DNA of 64,000 nucleotides, from positions 317,450 through 381,449 of the forward strand of contig NZ_JAFIQT010000003.1 in the NCBI RefSeq assembly GCF_017355935.1, given 5' to 3'. Positions 49,055 through 58,147 of this stretch are shown here, one piece after another. The translations under genes were made by a program, and so were the position numbers. This stretch comes from Telluribacter humicola. Its GTDB lineage: Bacteria > Bacteroidota > Bacteroidia > Cytophagales > Spirosomataceae. Numbering within the stretch: position 1 is the stretch's first letter; every line of letters starts with the position of its first letter. The notes beneath the pieces are model-generated. The model saw only the letters and a list, made by a program, of their open reading frames with translations. It ran no database searches and was not told where the DNA came from.

Positions 49055-49621
49055 TCGTAACAGGAGGGTTCAATCTATACTGGCTCTCAAAAAAAGCCAA
49101 TTCCTGTTACAATACCACACTTTTTGTGCCATTTTTGGACAGCCACCGCTTATAACGAAAGCAACATATCCCCCTGCCAGAGCCTCTTCCTCATCTGCAT
49201 GCTGAGAGTTACTCCCAGCTACAAAACCCTCACTCTCTATACATTAATGCAAGCTTACGCTTTCATTTCCAATCTCATACAAGCTGCCAAACCTAATTAA
49301 ACAGGCGGCATAAATAAAACTTTTTGAAGGGCATGAACCAAGAGTGACAGTAGCTGGTACAGAGGCTAAAAAAATGGTTGAAAGAAAAGTGCAAAATCAC
49401 AGCAGAAGTACCCATCACTTTCCATGCAGCCACAGTTTACCGGCGTCCGATGAATTAAAGTGCCAGAACCCTGACTTCACACACATGCTGCTTTTAAGGC
49501 TTGCTCATTTACATTTCTGACAAAAAATGGAGACATTGCAACCTTTGTAGCCGGATTTCACAACTGTTTTAGGGACTTAGCTAAGTCTTTTTTAACTTTA
49601 TTGCTTTAACAAGTACAAGTC
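49055..49621. other. Non-coding interval between divergent genes
   Basis: 567 bp between the NlpC/P60 and HupE/UreJ genes. I see no ORF with coding character, no RNA fold that I recognise, and no repeat of the families seen at 8-17 kb. AACCTTTG at 49539-49546 is one mismatch from TAnnTTTG and could be a promoter for the downstream gene. Confidence 0.5.
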
Positions 49622-50245
49622 ATGTCTGAATTTGAAGCGTACCTCCAACTAGGATTTGAACATATCACTGACCCCAATGGCTATGATCATATACTTTTTG
49701 TAATAGCGCTGTGTGCTATCTATACCCTGCGCGACTGGAAGAAGGTACTGGTTCTCATTACGGCTTTTACCATAGGACATTCGGTTACCCTGGCGTTAGC
49801 TACGCTCAATATTATCCAGGTACGTTCGGATGTGATCGAGCTGCTGATCCCAATCACGATCCTGTTTACCGCATTCATGAATTTTTTTCATCATATACCC
49901 AAGACTACCCTTATTACCGATGAAAAAAGCTCGCCTCTAAGATACCCGATGGCCCTGCTGTTTGGACTTATTCATGGCCTGGGATTCTCGACCTATCTGA
50001 GGAGCCTGCTGGGGGGAGAAGCCAGTATCGTAGAGCCGCTGCTGGCGTTTAATGTTGGGCTCGAGCTGGGACAGATCCTGATCGTGTTCATTGCGCTGTT
50101 GATAGCCCTTGCGATCGTAGAGTTTTTCCGCTCGCCCAAGCGCAGCTGGAATTACATCATATCAGGTATAATTGCCGGCATGGCTATATCGTTGATTATT
50201 AATAATGAGCTTTTTAGAGAGCTGGCGGGTCTTCCTGTTGAATAA
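49622..50245 (+). CDS. HupE/UreJ-family membrane protein
   Basis: A 207-residue membrane protein with six or seven helices. The N-terminal FEHITDPNGYDHILFVIALC and the following FTIGHSVTLALA contain the His/Asp residues typical of the HupE/UreJ family, whose studied members are nickel or cobalt permeases. The later FGLIHGLGFSTYLRSLLG fits the second conserved half. No hydrogenase, urease or cobalamin genes lie nearby, so a metal-uptake role is by family only. 59 bp separate it from the M1 peptidase gene. Confidence 0.85.
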   Translation: MSEFEAYLQLGFEHITDPNGYDHILFVIALCAIYTLRDWKKVLVLITAFTIGHSVTLALATLNIIQVRSDVIELLIPITILFTAFMNFFHHIPKTTLITDEKSSPLRYPMALLFGLIHGLGFSTYLRSLLGGEASIVEPLLAFNVGLELGQILIVFIALLIALAIVEFFRSPKRSWNYIISGIIAGMAISLIINNELFRELAGLPVE

Positions 50246-50304
50246 CTTTACCTACTTATAAGTACCTAACCTAAATCAATCCATTCATCACAGTAAACCA
50301 AACC

Positions 50305-52686
50305 ATGAACAAACTCCTTTCTTTTGTGGTAGCGTGTCTGTTGGTAACGGGTGTTCAAGCGCAACGGCTTCCAACCTCTGAGAGGTATAACGCCAACGAC
50401 AGTTTTGAGCAACTGGGTACCACCCTCCCTACCCCCAACACCTACCGCACCGCCTCCGGAGCTCCCGGGCGCGAGTACTGGCAGATGCGCGCTGACTATG
50501 ATATAAAGGCCGAACTGGACGATCAGAACCAGCGTATCACCGGTACCGAAACCATTACATTCTTTAACAACTCTCCGGACGAGCTTCGCTACCTCTGGCT
50601 CCAGCTGGATCAGAATATATTCGACAAAAGCTCCATTTCGGGAGTGACCGGTACGGGAGGTATTGGACCAAACGGTGCTACGCCCCGGCAGCTTCAGAGC
50701 CTCAGTTCCAATGGCAGCCATGGCAACAAGGCCAACAGCGAGTACGGCTACAACATCACTGCCGTTCGTGATAAGGCCGGTAAGCCACTCCCCTACACCA
50801 TCAACAATACCATGATGCGTATAGACCTGCCGACCCCGCTGAAGCCGGGTGCCAATGTGGTCTTTGGGGTAGACTGGAACTACTACGTTACTGACTACTA
50901 CGGTCGCAGCGGGTATGAGTTCTTCGAAAAAGATGGCAACTACAACTACTTCATCGCGCACTGGTTCCCCCGCATGGCTCCCTACGATGATGTCAACGGC
51001 TGGCAGAACAAGCAGTTCCTGGGTCAGGGTGAGTTTGCGCTGATCTTTGGTAACTACAAAGTAGCCATCACAGTACCTAATGACCATATCGTAGCCGCAA
51101 CCGGCGAATGCCAGAACTACGCGCAGGTACTTACGCCTACGCAGCGTCAGCGCCTCAAGCAGGCCGAGACCTCCAAGGTACCTGTAGTAATCGTAACGCA
51201 GCAGGAAGCCGAGCAGGCCGAAAAAGGCAAGCCTACCGGCAAGAAAACCTGGGTATACAAAGCTGACAACGTTCGTGACTTTGCCTTTGCCAGCAGCCGT
51301 AAGTTTATCTGGGATGCTATGCAGACCGATGTATACGGCAACGGCCGCAAGATCTGGTCTATGTCTTACTACCCTAAGGAAGGTAACCCACTGTGGGGAC
51401 AGTACTCGACCCGCGCCGTGGAGCACACCCTGAAATCGTACGGTAATCGTACCTTCGAGTACCCCTATCCGGTAGCTATCTCCTGCCACGCGGTACCCGG
51501 TGGTGGTATGGAGTACCCCATGATCAGCTTCAACGGTGGCCGCCCCGAGCCGGATGGTACCTATACCGAGCAGGTGAAGTACGGCATGATCGGGGTGATC
51601 ATCCACGAGGTAGGTCACAACTTCTTCCCCATGATCGTAAACTCCGATGAGCGTCAGTGGACCTGGATGGACGAAGGCCTGAACACCTTCTGCCAGTACC
51701 TGGCTGAGAAAGAGTGGGACTTCAACTACCCTACCCGTCGTGGAGAACCTATTCAGATCGTCGACTATATGTCGTCAGATAAGTCGGTACTGTCGCCTAT
51801 CATGACTTCGTCGGACAATGTGATTGGTCTGGGACCTAACGCCTACGCCAAGCCCGCTACGGCGCTGAACATCCTGCGCGAGACGGTAATGGGCCGCGAG
51901 TTATTTGACTATGCATTTAAAGAATACGCCAACCGGTGGCGCTTCAAGAGCCCTACTCCGGCCGACTTCTTCCGTACCATGGAGGATGCCTCAGGGGTTG
52001 ATCTGGACTGGTTCTGGAAGGGCTGGTTCTACGGTGTACAGCCGGTAGATCAGGCGCTGGTCAATGTAGAGTGGTACAACCTGAACACACAGAACCCGGA
52101 AATAGAGAAGGCACTGGCCCGTGAAGAAGCAGCCCGCCGCGCTCAAACCATGAGCAAGATCCGGGATGCCCAGAACAAGGACAAAACGGTAGTAGCTCAG
52201 GATTCGACCATGCGCGACTTCTACAACAGCTACGATCCTTATAAAGTAACTCCGGCGGATCGTCAGAAGTACGAAGAGTACCTGGCTACGCTGACGCCTG
52301 AGGAGCGCGAACTGGTACAGAATAACCAGAACTTCTATACCCTGACCCTTAAGAACCAGGGCGGAGTGGTGATGCCGGTGATCGTGCGGATGGAATTCGA
52401 AGACGGAACGGACTCTGTAGCCCGCTTCCCCGCCGAAATCTGGCGCTTCAACGATCAGCAGATCCTGAAGGTAATCTCTACCAAGAAGAAGGTAGTACAG
52501 TGGACACTCGATCCATTCAACGAAATTGCTGATATCGAAACCAGCAACAACTCCTTCCCGCCGGTGCAGAAGCCTACCCGCTTCCAGCTCTATAAGCAGC
52601 AGCAGCGCCGTACTCCTAACCCGATGCAGCAGGAACAGCAAAGCGGTGGAGCCGGCAGGCTGGGCAGTGGCAGTAGTAACAAATAA
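50305..52686 (+). CDS. Exported M1-family metallopeptidase
   Basis: A 793-residue aminopeptidase-like enzyme with a signal peptide (MNKLLSFVVACLLVTGVQAQ). The zinc site H-E-x-x-H is in IIHEVGHNFFPM (about residues 434-438), with the third ligand Glu in WMDEGLNTF (about 456). The substrate-binding GGMEYP motif of M1 peptidases is in PGGGMEYPMISF near 400. The N-terminal part (residues 50-330) forms the usual beta saddle. The C-terminal 140 residues, Gln- and Asn-rich at the end, are variable. It probably trims peptides in the periplasm. No T9SS sorting domain is present. A terminator follows. Confidence 0.95.
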   Translation: MNKLLSFVVACLLVTGVQAQRLPTSERYNANDSFEQLGTTLPTPNTYRTASGAPGREYWQMRADYDIKAELDDQNQRITGTETITFFNNSPDELRYLWLQLDQNIFDKSSISGVTGTGGIGPNGATPRQLQSLSSNGSHGNKANSEYGYNITAVRDKAGKPLPYTINNTMMRIDLPTPLKPGANVVFGVDWNYYVTDYYGRSGYEFFEKDGNYNYFIAHWFPRMAPYDDVNGWQNKQFLGQGEFALIFGNYKVAITVPNDHIVAATGECQNYAQVLTPTQRQRLKQAETSKVPVVIVTQQEAEQAEKGKPTGKKTWVYKADNVRDFAFASSRKFIWDAMQTDVYGNGRKIWSMSYYPKEGNPLWGQYSTRAVEHTLKSYGNRTFEYPYPVAISCHAVPGGGMEYPMISFNGGRPEPDGTYTEQVKYGMIGVIIHEVGHNFFPMIVNSDERQWTWMDEGLNTFCQYLAEKEWDFNYPTRRGEPIQIVDYMSSDKSVLSPIMTSSDNVIGLGPNAYAKPATALNILRETVMGRELFDYAFKEYANRWRFKSPTPADFFRTMEDASGVDLDWFWKGWFYGVQPVDQALVNVEWYNLNTQNPEIEKALAREEAARRAQTMSKIRDAQNKDKTVVAQDSTMRDFYNSYDPYKVTPADRQKYEEYLATLTPEERELVQNNQNFYTLTLKNQGGVVMPVIVRMEFEDGTDSVARFPAEIWRFNDQQILKVISTKKKVVQWTLDPFNEIADIETSNNSFPPVQKPTRFQLYKQQQRRTPNPMQQEQQSGGAGRLGSGSSNK

Positions 52687-52715
52687 GTCAGAACCACAAC
52701 GGGTCTGAATACGTT

Positions 52716-52756
52716 AAAAGAGTCTGTACGCGATACGTGTACAGACTCTTTTGTTT
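52716..52756 (+). terminator. Intrinsic terminator
   Basis: AAAAGAGTCTGTAC (52716-52729) pairs with GTACAGACTCTTTT (52739-52752), with a 9-nt loop. The A/T ends let it work in both directions; here it ends the M1 peptidase transcript. Confidence 0.9.
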
Positions 52757-52790
52757 ATTGCTAATACCACACCATTAGCTTTCGGACTAT

Positions 52791-53753
52791 ATGCCTGTTC
52801 TACGCCACTCTTCCTACCCCGGCCCTCCGCGTTACCTGTACAACGGGCACCTGCAGACGATCGTCCCCAGCGCCTTTCGGAAGGTAAAAGGCTTGGTGTA
52901 CGAGCGTGAGCGGCTGGATCTTTCGGATGGCGATTTTCTGGATCTGGACTGGGTCGACCGGGGCAGCAAGCGACTGGTCATCCTGACACACGGCCTGGAG
53001 GGTGACTCCTACCGCCCCTACATGATGGGTACGGCCAAGCTGTTCGCTCAAAGTGACTGGGATGTACTGGCCTGGAACTGTCGCTCGTGCAGTGGTGAAA
53101 TGAATCGTGCCTTCCGGCTGTACAACCACGGTGAGATCGGCGACATTCACGAAGTCATACAGCATGCCCTGCGCACCCGGCGGTACGAAGAGGTAGCGCT
53201 GATCGGCTTCAGTATGGGTGGTAATATCACGCTGAAGTACCTGGGGGTGCACGGCAAGGAGGCTCCCGATGTGATACGACGTGGGATGGCTGTTTCGGCG
53301 CCCGTTGATCTGGGCTCCAGCGCCCGTATTCTCGACAGCCCTTCCAACCGTTTTTATAAAAAGCGATTTCTAAACAAGCTCACCAGGAAAGTACTGCTGA
53401 AGGCGGAGCTGCACCCAGGTCTGCTGGATATTACCAGGCTCCAGTCTGTAAGGGTGTGGCAGGACTTTGACGAGGCATTCTCGGCTCCACTGGGAGGCTA
53501 CCGCGATGCTACCGACTTTTATACCCAGGCTTCGGCGCTCAACTATATGCCGGGCATACAGATACCGGTACTATTGGTCAATGCGCAGAACGACCCAATA
53601 CTTACTCCCCAGTGCGCTCCGGCTGCTCTGGCCGAACAGCACCCCCACATTTACCTCGAAACGCCCCGGCTCGGCGGCCACGTGGGCTTCATGGTAGCTC
53701 GTGATGAATATACCTGGTCCGAAAGGCGGGCGCTTGAATTTGTAAGTAGCTAG
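52791..53753 (+). CDS. YheT-like alpha/beta hydrolase
   Basis: A 320-residue hydrolase of the AB_hydrolase_4/YheT group. The family opening YNGHLQTIVPSAFRK, the oxyanion region LTHGLEGDSYRPYM, the nucleophile Ser in IGFSMGGNITLKYLG (about 140), the acid Asp in NAQNDPILTP and the His in LGGHVGFM are all present. Such enzymes are esterases or lipases with poorly known substrates, and no signal peptide is present, so it acts in the cytoplasm or at the membrane. Single gene with a terminator upstream and 97 bp to the next gene. Confidence 0.93.
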   Translation: MPVLRHSSYPGPPRYLYNGHLQTIVPSAFRKVKGLVYERERLDLSDGDFLDLDWVDRGSKRLVILTHGLEGDSYRPYMMGTAKLFAQSDWDVLAWNCRSCSGEMNRAFRLYNHGEIGDIHEVIQHALRTRRYEEVALIGFSMGGNITLKYLGVHGKEAPDVIRRGMAVSAPVDLGSSARILDSPSNRFYKKRFLNKLTRKVLLKAELHPGLLDITRLQSVRVWQDFDEAFSAPLGGYRDATDFYTQASALNYMPGIQIPVLLVNAQNDPILTPQCAPAALAEQHPHIYLETPRLGGHVGFMVARDEYTWSERRALEFVSS

Positions 53754-53850
53754 AAAAAATACAGATCTTTGCCCTTACCCAATACTGTACTACCCCATCA
53801 CTATTGATAACCTGAGGTACCTGCTACCTCCTGACTTACTACCACTACCT

Positions 53851-54804
53851 ATGAACATTGTTATCCTTGACGGCTATACCCTTAACCCCGGCGACCAAAG
53901 CTGGGAATCCATTGAAGCACTAGGTACTGTTACTATCTATGACCGTACTCCCACGGAGCAGATTGTAGAGCGGGCTAAGGATGCCGATATCGTGCTGGTC
54001 AATAAATTAGAACTACGCGATAAACAGCTAGCCCAACTGCCAAAGCTAAAATACATCGGCGTAACGGCCACCGGATATAATAATATAGATCTGGAAGCTG
54101 CCCGTAGTCAGGGAATCGTGGTAACAAATGTAAAGGGATATAGCTCACCCTCCGTAGCCCAACATACCTTTGCCCTCTTGCTAGCACTCACCAACCACGT
54201 AGAGCTGCACAGCCAGAGTGTACACAGCGGCGACTGGACTAAATCTCCCGACTTCTGCTACTGGAAAACGCCCCTGGTAGAATTGAGTGGTAAAACAATG
54301 GGACTGATCGGGCTGGGTGACATAGGCTCGCAGGTAGCTCAGGTGGCGCTGGCTTTTGGTATGGAGGTACTGGTCTATCGCAAGCATCCCTCCCAGACCG
54401 ACAATAGTCAGATCCAAAATGTAAGCCTGGAAGAACTTTTCAAAAATAGCGATGTGGTAAGTCTGCACTGCCCCCTTACAGAGGATACGCGGGAGATCGT
54501 AAACGCAGAATCACTGGCCCTGATGAAACCGTCAGCCTACCTCATCAACACCGGCAGGGGGCCGCTTATCAATGAAGCCGATCTGGCCGATGCTTTGCAA
54601 AAGGGACAAATAGCCGGGGCTGCACTGGATGTACTTTCCTCAGAGCCACCTCAGGCGGATAATCCGTTATTCAATGCTCCCAACTGTATTATTACCCCCC
54701 ACATAGCCTGGGCATTCTTTGAGTCACGGCAGCGGTTGTTACAGCTAGCGGCAGAAAATATTGAGGCGTTTCAGGCAGGTAGCCCGCAGAATGTAGTAAG
54801 CTAG
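53851..54804 (+). CDS. D-2-hydroxyacid dehydrogenase (NAD-dependent)
   Basis: A 317-residue dehydrogenase. NAD-binding motif is in GLIGLGDIGSQVA (about residues 151-163). The catalytic residues are visible: R in NTGRGPLINE (about 234), E in SSEPPQADNP (about 262) and H in ITPHIAWAF (about 281). It resembles glycerate/hydroxypyruvate dehydrogenases most closely, but the substrate is not fixed by sequence alone. Its stop TAG is shared within CTAG with the stop of the convergent MerR gene (4-bp tail-to-tail overlap at 54801-54804). Confidence 0.93.
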   Translation: MNIVILDGYTLNPGDQSWESIEALGTVTIYDRTPTEQIVERAKDADIVLVNKLELRDKQLAQLPKLKYIGVTATGYNNIDLEAARSQGIVVTNVKGYSSPSVAQHTFALLLALTNHVELHSQSVHSGDWTKSPDFCYWKTPLVELSGKTMGLIGLGDIGSQVAQVALAFGMEVLVYRKHPSQTDNSQIQNVSLEELFKNSDVVSLHCPLTEDTREIVNAESLALMKPSAYLINTGRGPLINEADLADALQKGQIAGAALDVLSSEPPQADNPLFNAPNCIITPHIAWAFFESRQRLLQLAAENIEAFQAGSPQNVVS

Positions 54805-55679
54805 GATTCTACAAATTTGATCAGGTCGTCTACTTTGTTAATGACAACGACATTCTCGGCTGTATCAATACCCTGCCCTACAACCTGGTACCCCGTCAGC
54901 AGGATGGTAGAATTAGGAAAGCGAGCGGACAAGTTATCCACATAAGGCTGTACATCACTATTGGCGGGTGCCGATGTAATAGCGGTGAAGACATAGTCAG
55001 GCTTGTGAATGTCGTAGGCGAACTCCAGTTCATTGAACGGCAGACTCTGCCCCAGATACACCACTTTGTTATGGCGCGCCCGGATGATGTAGTTAGCAAA
55101 TAGCAGGCTTATCTCATGCAGTTCACCTTCGGGTAAATACAGCAGGTACTTCTTTGAGTTGGGACCTAACTTTACCACCTGTCCGTCTATGGCTACGATA
55201 ATTTTCTGCCGGACCAGATTGGTAATGAAGTGCTCCTGAGCAGGCCCGATTGATCCAGTAACCCATAATGTACCGATCCGGCTCAGAAACGGGTAGATGA
55301 TATTGGCCATTGTACTCTCAAATCCAAACTGCAGGATATTAGTACTTATTACTTTCTCAAATCGCTCCTCATCCAGATCAATCATGGATATCGTGAGTGA
55401 ATGAATCTGATCGGGATAGTTAAGCTTACGGTCAGAGATGGCTATGACTTCATTACTCATCTCCTCAAAGCTCATCTTGGCTATTTCAGAGATCTTGTAC
55501 CCGTGGTCTTTAAGCAGTGAGATATTCAGGACGAGTTTGAGATCCTGGTCGTCGTACAGACGAATATTGGTATCGGTACGCTTGGGAGAAATAATGTTGT
55601 AGCGCTGCTCCCAAATACGCAACGTATGAGCTTTTATCCCCGAAAGTTGTTCAAGATCGCGTATAGAATAGTTGCTCAT
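54801..55679 (-). CDS. MerR-family regulator with CarH-like B12-binding domain
   Basis: A 292-residue regulator. The N-terminal MerR helix-turn-helix (residues 3-70) has YSIRDLEQLSGIKAHTLRIW followed by EQRYNI. The middle helical bundle has W139-x9-E149-H150 (LWVTGSIGPAQEHFITNLV), which matches in spacing the Trp/Glu-His cap over the adenosyl group in CarH. The C-terminal Rossmann-like domain (about 175-290) has H188 in PEGELHEISLLF, in the place of the lower-axial His ligand, and VVYLGQSLPFNEL. CarH proteins repress carotenoid genes in the dark with adenosylcobalamin and are released by light. The adjacent CruF-like gene supports that role. Cobalamin binding itself is inferred. Confidence 0.85.
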   Translation of the reverse strand: MSNYSIRDLEQLSGIKAHTLRIWEQRYNIISPKRTDTNIRLYDDQDLKLVLNISLLKDHGYKISEIAKMSFEEMSNEVIAISDRKLNYPDQIHSLTISMIDLDEERFEKVISTNILQFGFESTMANIIYPFLSRIGTLWVTGSIGPAQEHFITNLVRQKIIVAIDGQVVKLGPNSKKYLLYLPEGELHEISLLFANYIIRARHNKVVYLGQSLPFNELEFAYDIHKPDYVFTAITSAPANSDVQPYVDNLSARFPNSTILLTGYQVVGQGIDTAENVVVINKVDDLIKFVES

Positions 55680-55919
55680 AGTTTACTGAAAGAGGGCTTA
55701 AAAAAGATTATGTCGTTGCTTTATATAGTAACAGATCCAAATAGATATTGTTCCTTCCTACAAATCTGACGGGACAGCATTAGCCTTGAAACCTTCTATA
55801 AGTCAGGCGCTTCGTGTCTACTATACTTCCTATTCAGATAGCTACCCTCTTTTAGTATACACGCCTGTTCGGACAGACATACAATTAACAACCGATTTCC
55901 AAATTTGTTTAATTTTTGT
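55680..55919. other. Intergenic region between carotenoid gene and MerR gene
   Basis: 240 AT-rich bp. It contains CAAATTTG and AGATTTGTAG-like words that approach the -7 consensus on the minus strand but no clean match, and no obvious tandem operator. A short plus-strand ORF here lacks coding character. Confidence 0.4.
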
Positions 55920-56597
55920 TTACCAAAAAATAAACAAGGTACTCAACCCAAAGAAAAAAAACTGCAGCAGAAAGAGCAAAGGTGCCAGCCGGTTGTCTTT
56001 GCTAAAAGAGAGGCGGTAGAATAGCAGGAGGAGTAAAGCCGAAACTACGTACCAGGCCACGTAGTTTTGCAGAGGAATAGTTGCACTGTTCCAGCTCCAG
56101 AAGTCCAGTTCGATAGCCACCGGCTCGATCAGGATATCCAACCCAACCATTAGTGCAGCAGCTATGAGCGCCTTAACCCAGGCTGGTGCAGATAACCGGT
56201 CACAGATACTCCCACTGGCGTAGGTCAGCATAAGCCAGTTGCTCCCAATTACCAGCGGTACTTCCCATACCTTCCAGCCCAGAGCCGAACCATACTGATA
56301 GGAACCAAAAATAAGGCCGGTATGAACGCCTGCCACTTCTACAAAAAAACCAACCAGAAAGGCCGTTACGCAATACAGCAGGAAGGAACGGTTCCAGTCG
56401 GTATGGAACAGCAGAAGCAGCCCCAGAGAAGCTAGTAAGTTGAGAGGAATGAGCGGACGAAAGACAGGCTGAAGCGACTCTACCTGCAAGCCAATTACCC
56501 CCGCCAGGTACATAAGGGGTAGCACTATGAAAATGATCCGCCGGGTAGTGGGAGTTAACAGCGGTGGCCTGACCGGGATGGATTGTTGTGTAATCAA
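55920..56597 (-). CDS. CruF-like carotenoid biosynthesis membrane protein
   Basis: A 225-residue protein with seven or eight membrane helices. The block FFVEVAGVHTGLIFGSYQYG then SALGWKVWEVPLVIGSNWL, followed by LDILIEPVAIELDFWSW, is characteristic of the CruF/bisanhydrobacterioruberin-hydratase family, which hydrates the end groups (C-1',2' double bond) of acyclic or monocyclic carotenoids such as in myxol or 2-hydroxylated xanthophyll synthesis. Conserved E, H, D and E residues in these loops are the probable catalytic set. It is transcribed toward the CarH-like MerR gene 240 bp downstream and may be its target. No other carotenoid gene lies in the window. Confidence 0.85.
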   Translation of the reverse strand: MITQQSIPVRPPLLTPTTRRIIFIVLPLMYLAGVIGLQVESLQPVFRPLIPLNLLASLGLLLLFHTDWNRSFLLYCVTAFLVGFFVEVAGVHTGLIFGSYQYGSALGWKVWEVPLVIGSNWLMLTYASGSICDRLSAPAWVKALIAAALMVGLDILIEPVAIELDFWSWNSATIPLQNYVAWYVVSALLLLLFYRLSFSKDNRLAPLLFLLQFFFFGLSTLFIFW

Positions 56598-56749
56598 GAT
56601 AGTACTTTACGGATGAGTGGGACAGAGAATACGTTGTTTACAGGTCACATGACCTGACACATAAACACGTAAAGCCGGCAAAAGTTGCAAGGAAACGATT
56701 GGGCTATAAGCACCAGGTACCAATGAACAGACTCCCTAGGTACCAAAAG

Positions 56750-56775
56750 AAAAACCCCGCTTACGCGGGGTTTTT
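56750..56775 (-). terminator. Terminator of tRNA-His
   Basis: AAAAACCCCGC (56750-56760) pairs with GCGGGGTTTTT (56765-56775) with a 4-nt loop, and TTTTC follows on the minus strand. It sits 6 bp past the 3' end of the tRNA. Confidence 0.92.
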
Positions 56776-56781
56776 CGGAGG

Positions 56782-56856
56782 GGAGAAAGACGGGTCTCGA
56801 ACCCGCGACCTCCAGAACCACAATCTGGCGCTCTAACCAACTGAGCTACAATCTCC
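56782..56856 (-). tRNA. tRNA-His (anticodon GTG)
   Basis: A 75-nt cloverleaf on the minus strand: acceptor GGAGATTG including the extra G-1 typical of tRNA-His, D arm GCTC-AGTTGGTTA-GAGC, anticodon arm CCAGA-TTGTGGT-TCTGG with anticodon GTG, 5-nt variable loop, T arm GCGGG-TTCGAGA-CCCGT, and 3' strand CTTTCTCC pairing G-1 with C73. No CCA is encoded. Oddity: the acceptor stem has two adjacent T-T mismatches (positions 5-68 and 6-67). All other stems are intact. Confidence 0.93.
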
Positions 56857-56949
56857 GTTTTTGAGAGTACAAAACTATACAAAAGGTTTATGGCTTGCAA
56901 TACCAACAGGCATTTTTTTTACAAGCCATAAACCTTTCATTACTCTATA

Positions 56950-57561
56950 TTAGGCCTTACGGGCTGATTTATAGTTCTCTTCAGCGGCATTCCAGTCTAC
57001 TACATTCCAGTAAGCATCCACATAATCAGGGCGCTTATTCTGATATTTGAGGTAGTAGGCATGCTCCCACACGTCCAGACCAATGACAGGAGTACCTTTG
57101 GTTTCGGCTACGCCCATCAGAGGGTTGTCCTGATTCGGAGTAGAAGTAACAGCCAGATCACCACCTTCGGTAACGATCAACCACGCCCATCCTGAACCAA
57201 AACGGCCACCTGCCGCTTTTTTGAACTCCTCTTTTAACGCATCAAACGAACCAAACTTAGACTCAATAGCCTGAGCTAACTCGCCTTTGGGGCTACCACC
57301 TCCATTAGGAGAAAGAGTTTTCCAGAAAAAAGAGTGGTTCCAGTGTCCACCTCCGTTATTACGAACAGCCGCCGACAGATTAGATCCCGACAGAATCTCT
57401 TCTATGCTTTTACCTTCCTGGTCTGTACCAGCGATGGCGTTGTTGAGGTTGTTAACATAAGCCTGGTGGTGGCGATCATGGTGGATCTCCATGGTCATAG
57501 CGTCGATATGAGGCTCAAGCGCGTCATTAGCGTAGGGTAGTGGATCGAGTGTAAATGCCAT
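56950..57561 (-). CDS. sodA: Superoxide dismutase, Fe/Mn family
   Basis: A 203-residue cytosolic enzyme that converts superoxide to H2O2 and O2. The metal ligands of the family are present: His27 in [16 protein letters not shown], His in [15 protein letters not shown], and Asp and His in the signature [19 protein letters not shown]. The GGG before HWNHSFFW and the conserved G-x-GWAWLIV are typical. Mn versus Fe (or cambialistic) use cannot be assigned with certainty from sequence. No signal peptide. It lies between tRNA-His and tadA on the minus strand. Confidence 0.95.
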   Translation of the reverse strand: MAFTLDPLPYANDALEPHIDAMTMEIHHDRHHQAYVNNLNNAIAGTDQEGKSIEEILSGSNLSAAVRNNGGGHWNHSFFWKTLSPNGGGSPKGELAQAIESKFGSFDALKEEFKKAAGGRFGSGWAWLIVTEGGDLAVTSTPNQDNPLMGVAETKGTPVIGLDVWEHAYYLKYQNKRPDYVDAYWNVVDWNAAEENYKSARKA

Positions 57562-57625
57562 TGTAAAATACAGTTTATAGGTTATAAGATTTAGATTTCG
57601 CTTTAGGTAACAGAGGAAATCTTTT

Positions 57626-58069
57626 TTATGTTCTTAGGCGGCGAAAAAAGTTGAGAAGCAACTGGCGGCTCTCCTCCTCCATAATACCACTATCCAGGAC
57701 GGTCTTTGGATGTAGTACAGACTTTCCTAATCGGCTGAAACCACGCTTATCATCACTGGCCGCATAGACCACCCGCCCCAATTGTGCCCAGTACAGCGCC
57801 CCCGCACACATGACACAGGGCTCCAGCGTGACGTACAGGGTACAATCCTGCAGGTACTTGGCTCCCAGGTACTCCGAAGCCGTCGTAATGGCCAGTATCT
57901 CGGCATGAGCCGTGACATCGTGCAGCAACTCGGTCTGGTTAAAAGCGCGGGCTATAATACGCTGCTTACACACCACGACTGCGCCTACGGGTATTTCCCC
58001 TGCCTCCGCTGCACGATGCGCCAGGCTGAGCGCTTCGCTCATAAAGTAATTGTCCGTGTATAAATCCAT
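57626..58069 (-). CDS. tadA: tRNA adenosine(34) deaminase
   Basis: A 147-residue cytidine-deaminase-fold enzyme that makes inosine at the wobble position of tRNA-Arg(ACG). The zinc site is complete: H55-A-E57 in [10 protein letters not shown] and PCVMCAGAL (C85 and C88). The C-terminal [19 protein letters not shown] and the final FFRRLRT fit TadA. A minus-strand TACTTTTG (58074-58081), matching TAnnTTTG, lies only 4 bp before the ATG, so the mRNA could be leaderless (weak). The terminator of the giant repeat gene lies just upstream. Confidence 0.93.
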   Translation of the reverse strand: MDLYTDNYFMSEALSLAHRAAEAGEIPVGAVVVCKQRIIARAFNQTELLHDVTAHAEILAITTASEYLGAKYLQDCTLYVTLEPCVMCAGALYWAQLGRVVYAASDDKRGFSRLGKSVLHPKTVLDSGIMEEESRQLLLNFFRRLRT

Positions 58070-58090
58070 GGGGCAAAAGTAAGGACATAT

Positions 58091-58122
58091 AAAAAGCGAG
58101 AAGGCTCACCTCCTCGCTTTTT
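58091..58122 (-). terminator. Terminator of the Ig-repeat T9SS gene
   Basis: AAAAAGCGAG (58091-58100) pairs with CTCGCTTTTT (58113-58122) around a 12-nt loop. T-run on the minus strand. It lies 26 bp past the stop of the 58148 gene. Confidence 0.85.
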
Positions 58123-58147
58123 ATAATTTATAGATCAGTATTAGTTA

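Noticed and set aside
50266-51618. 450-codon minus-strand frame opposite the M1 peptidase
   Set aside because: Antisense shadow; the peptidase has intact HEXXH and GGMEYP motifs in the other strand.
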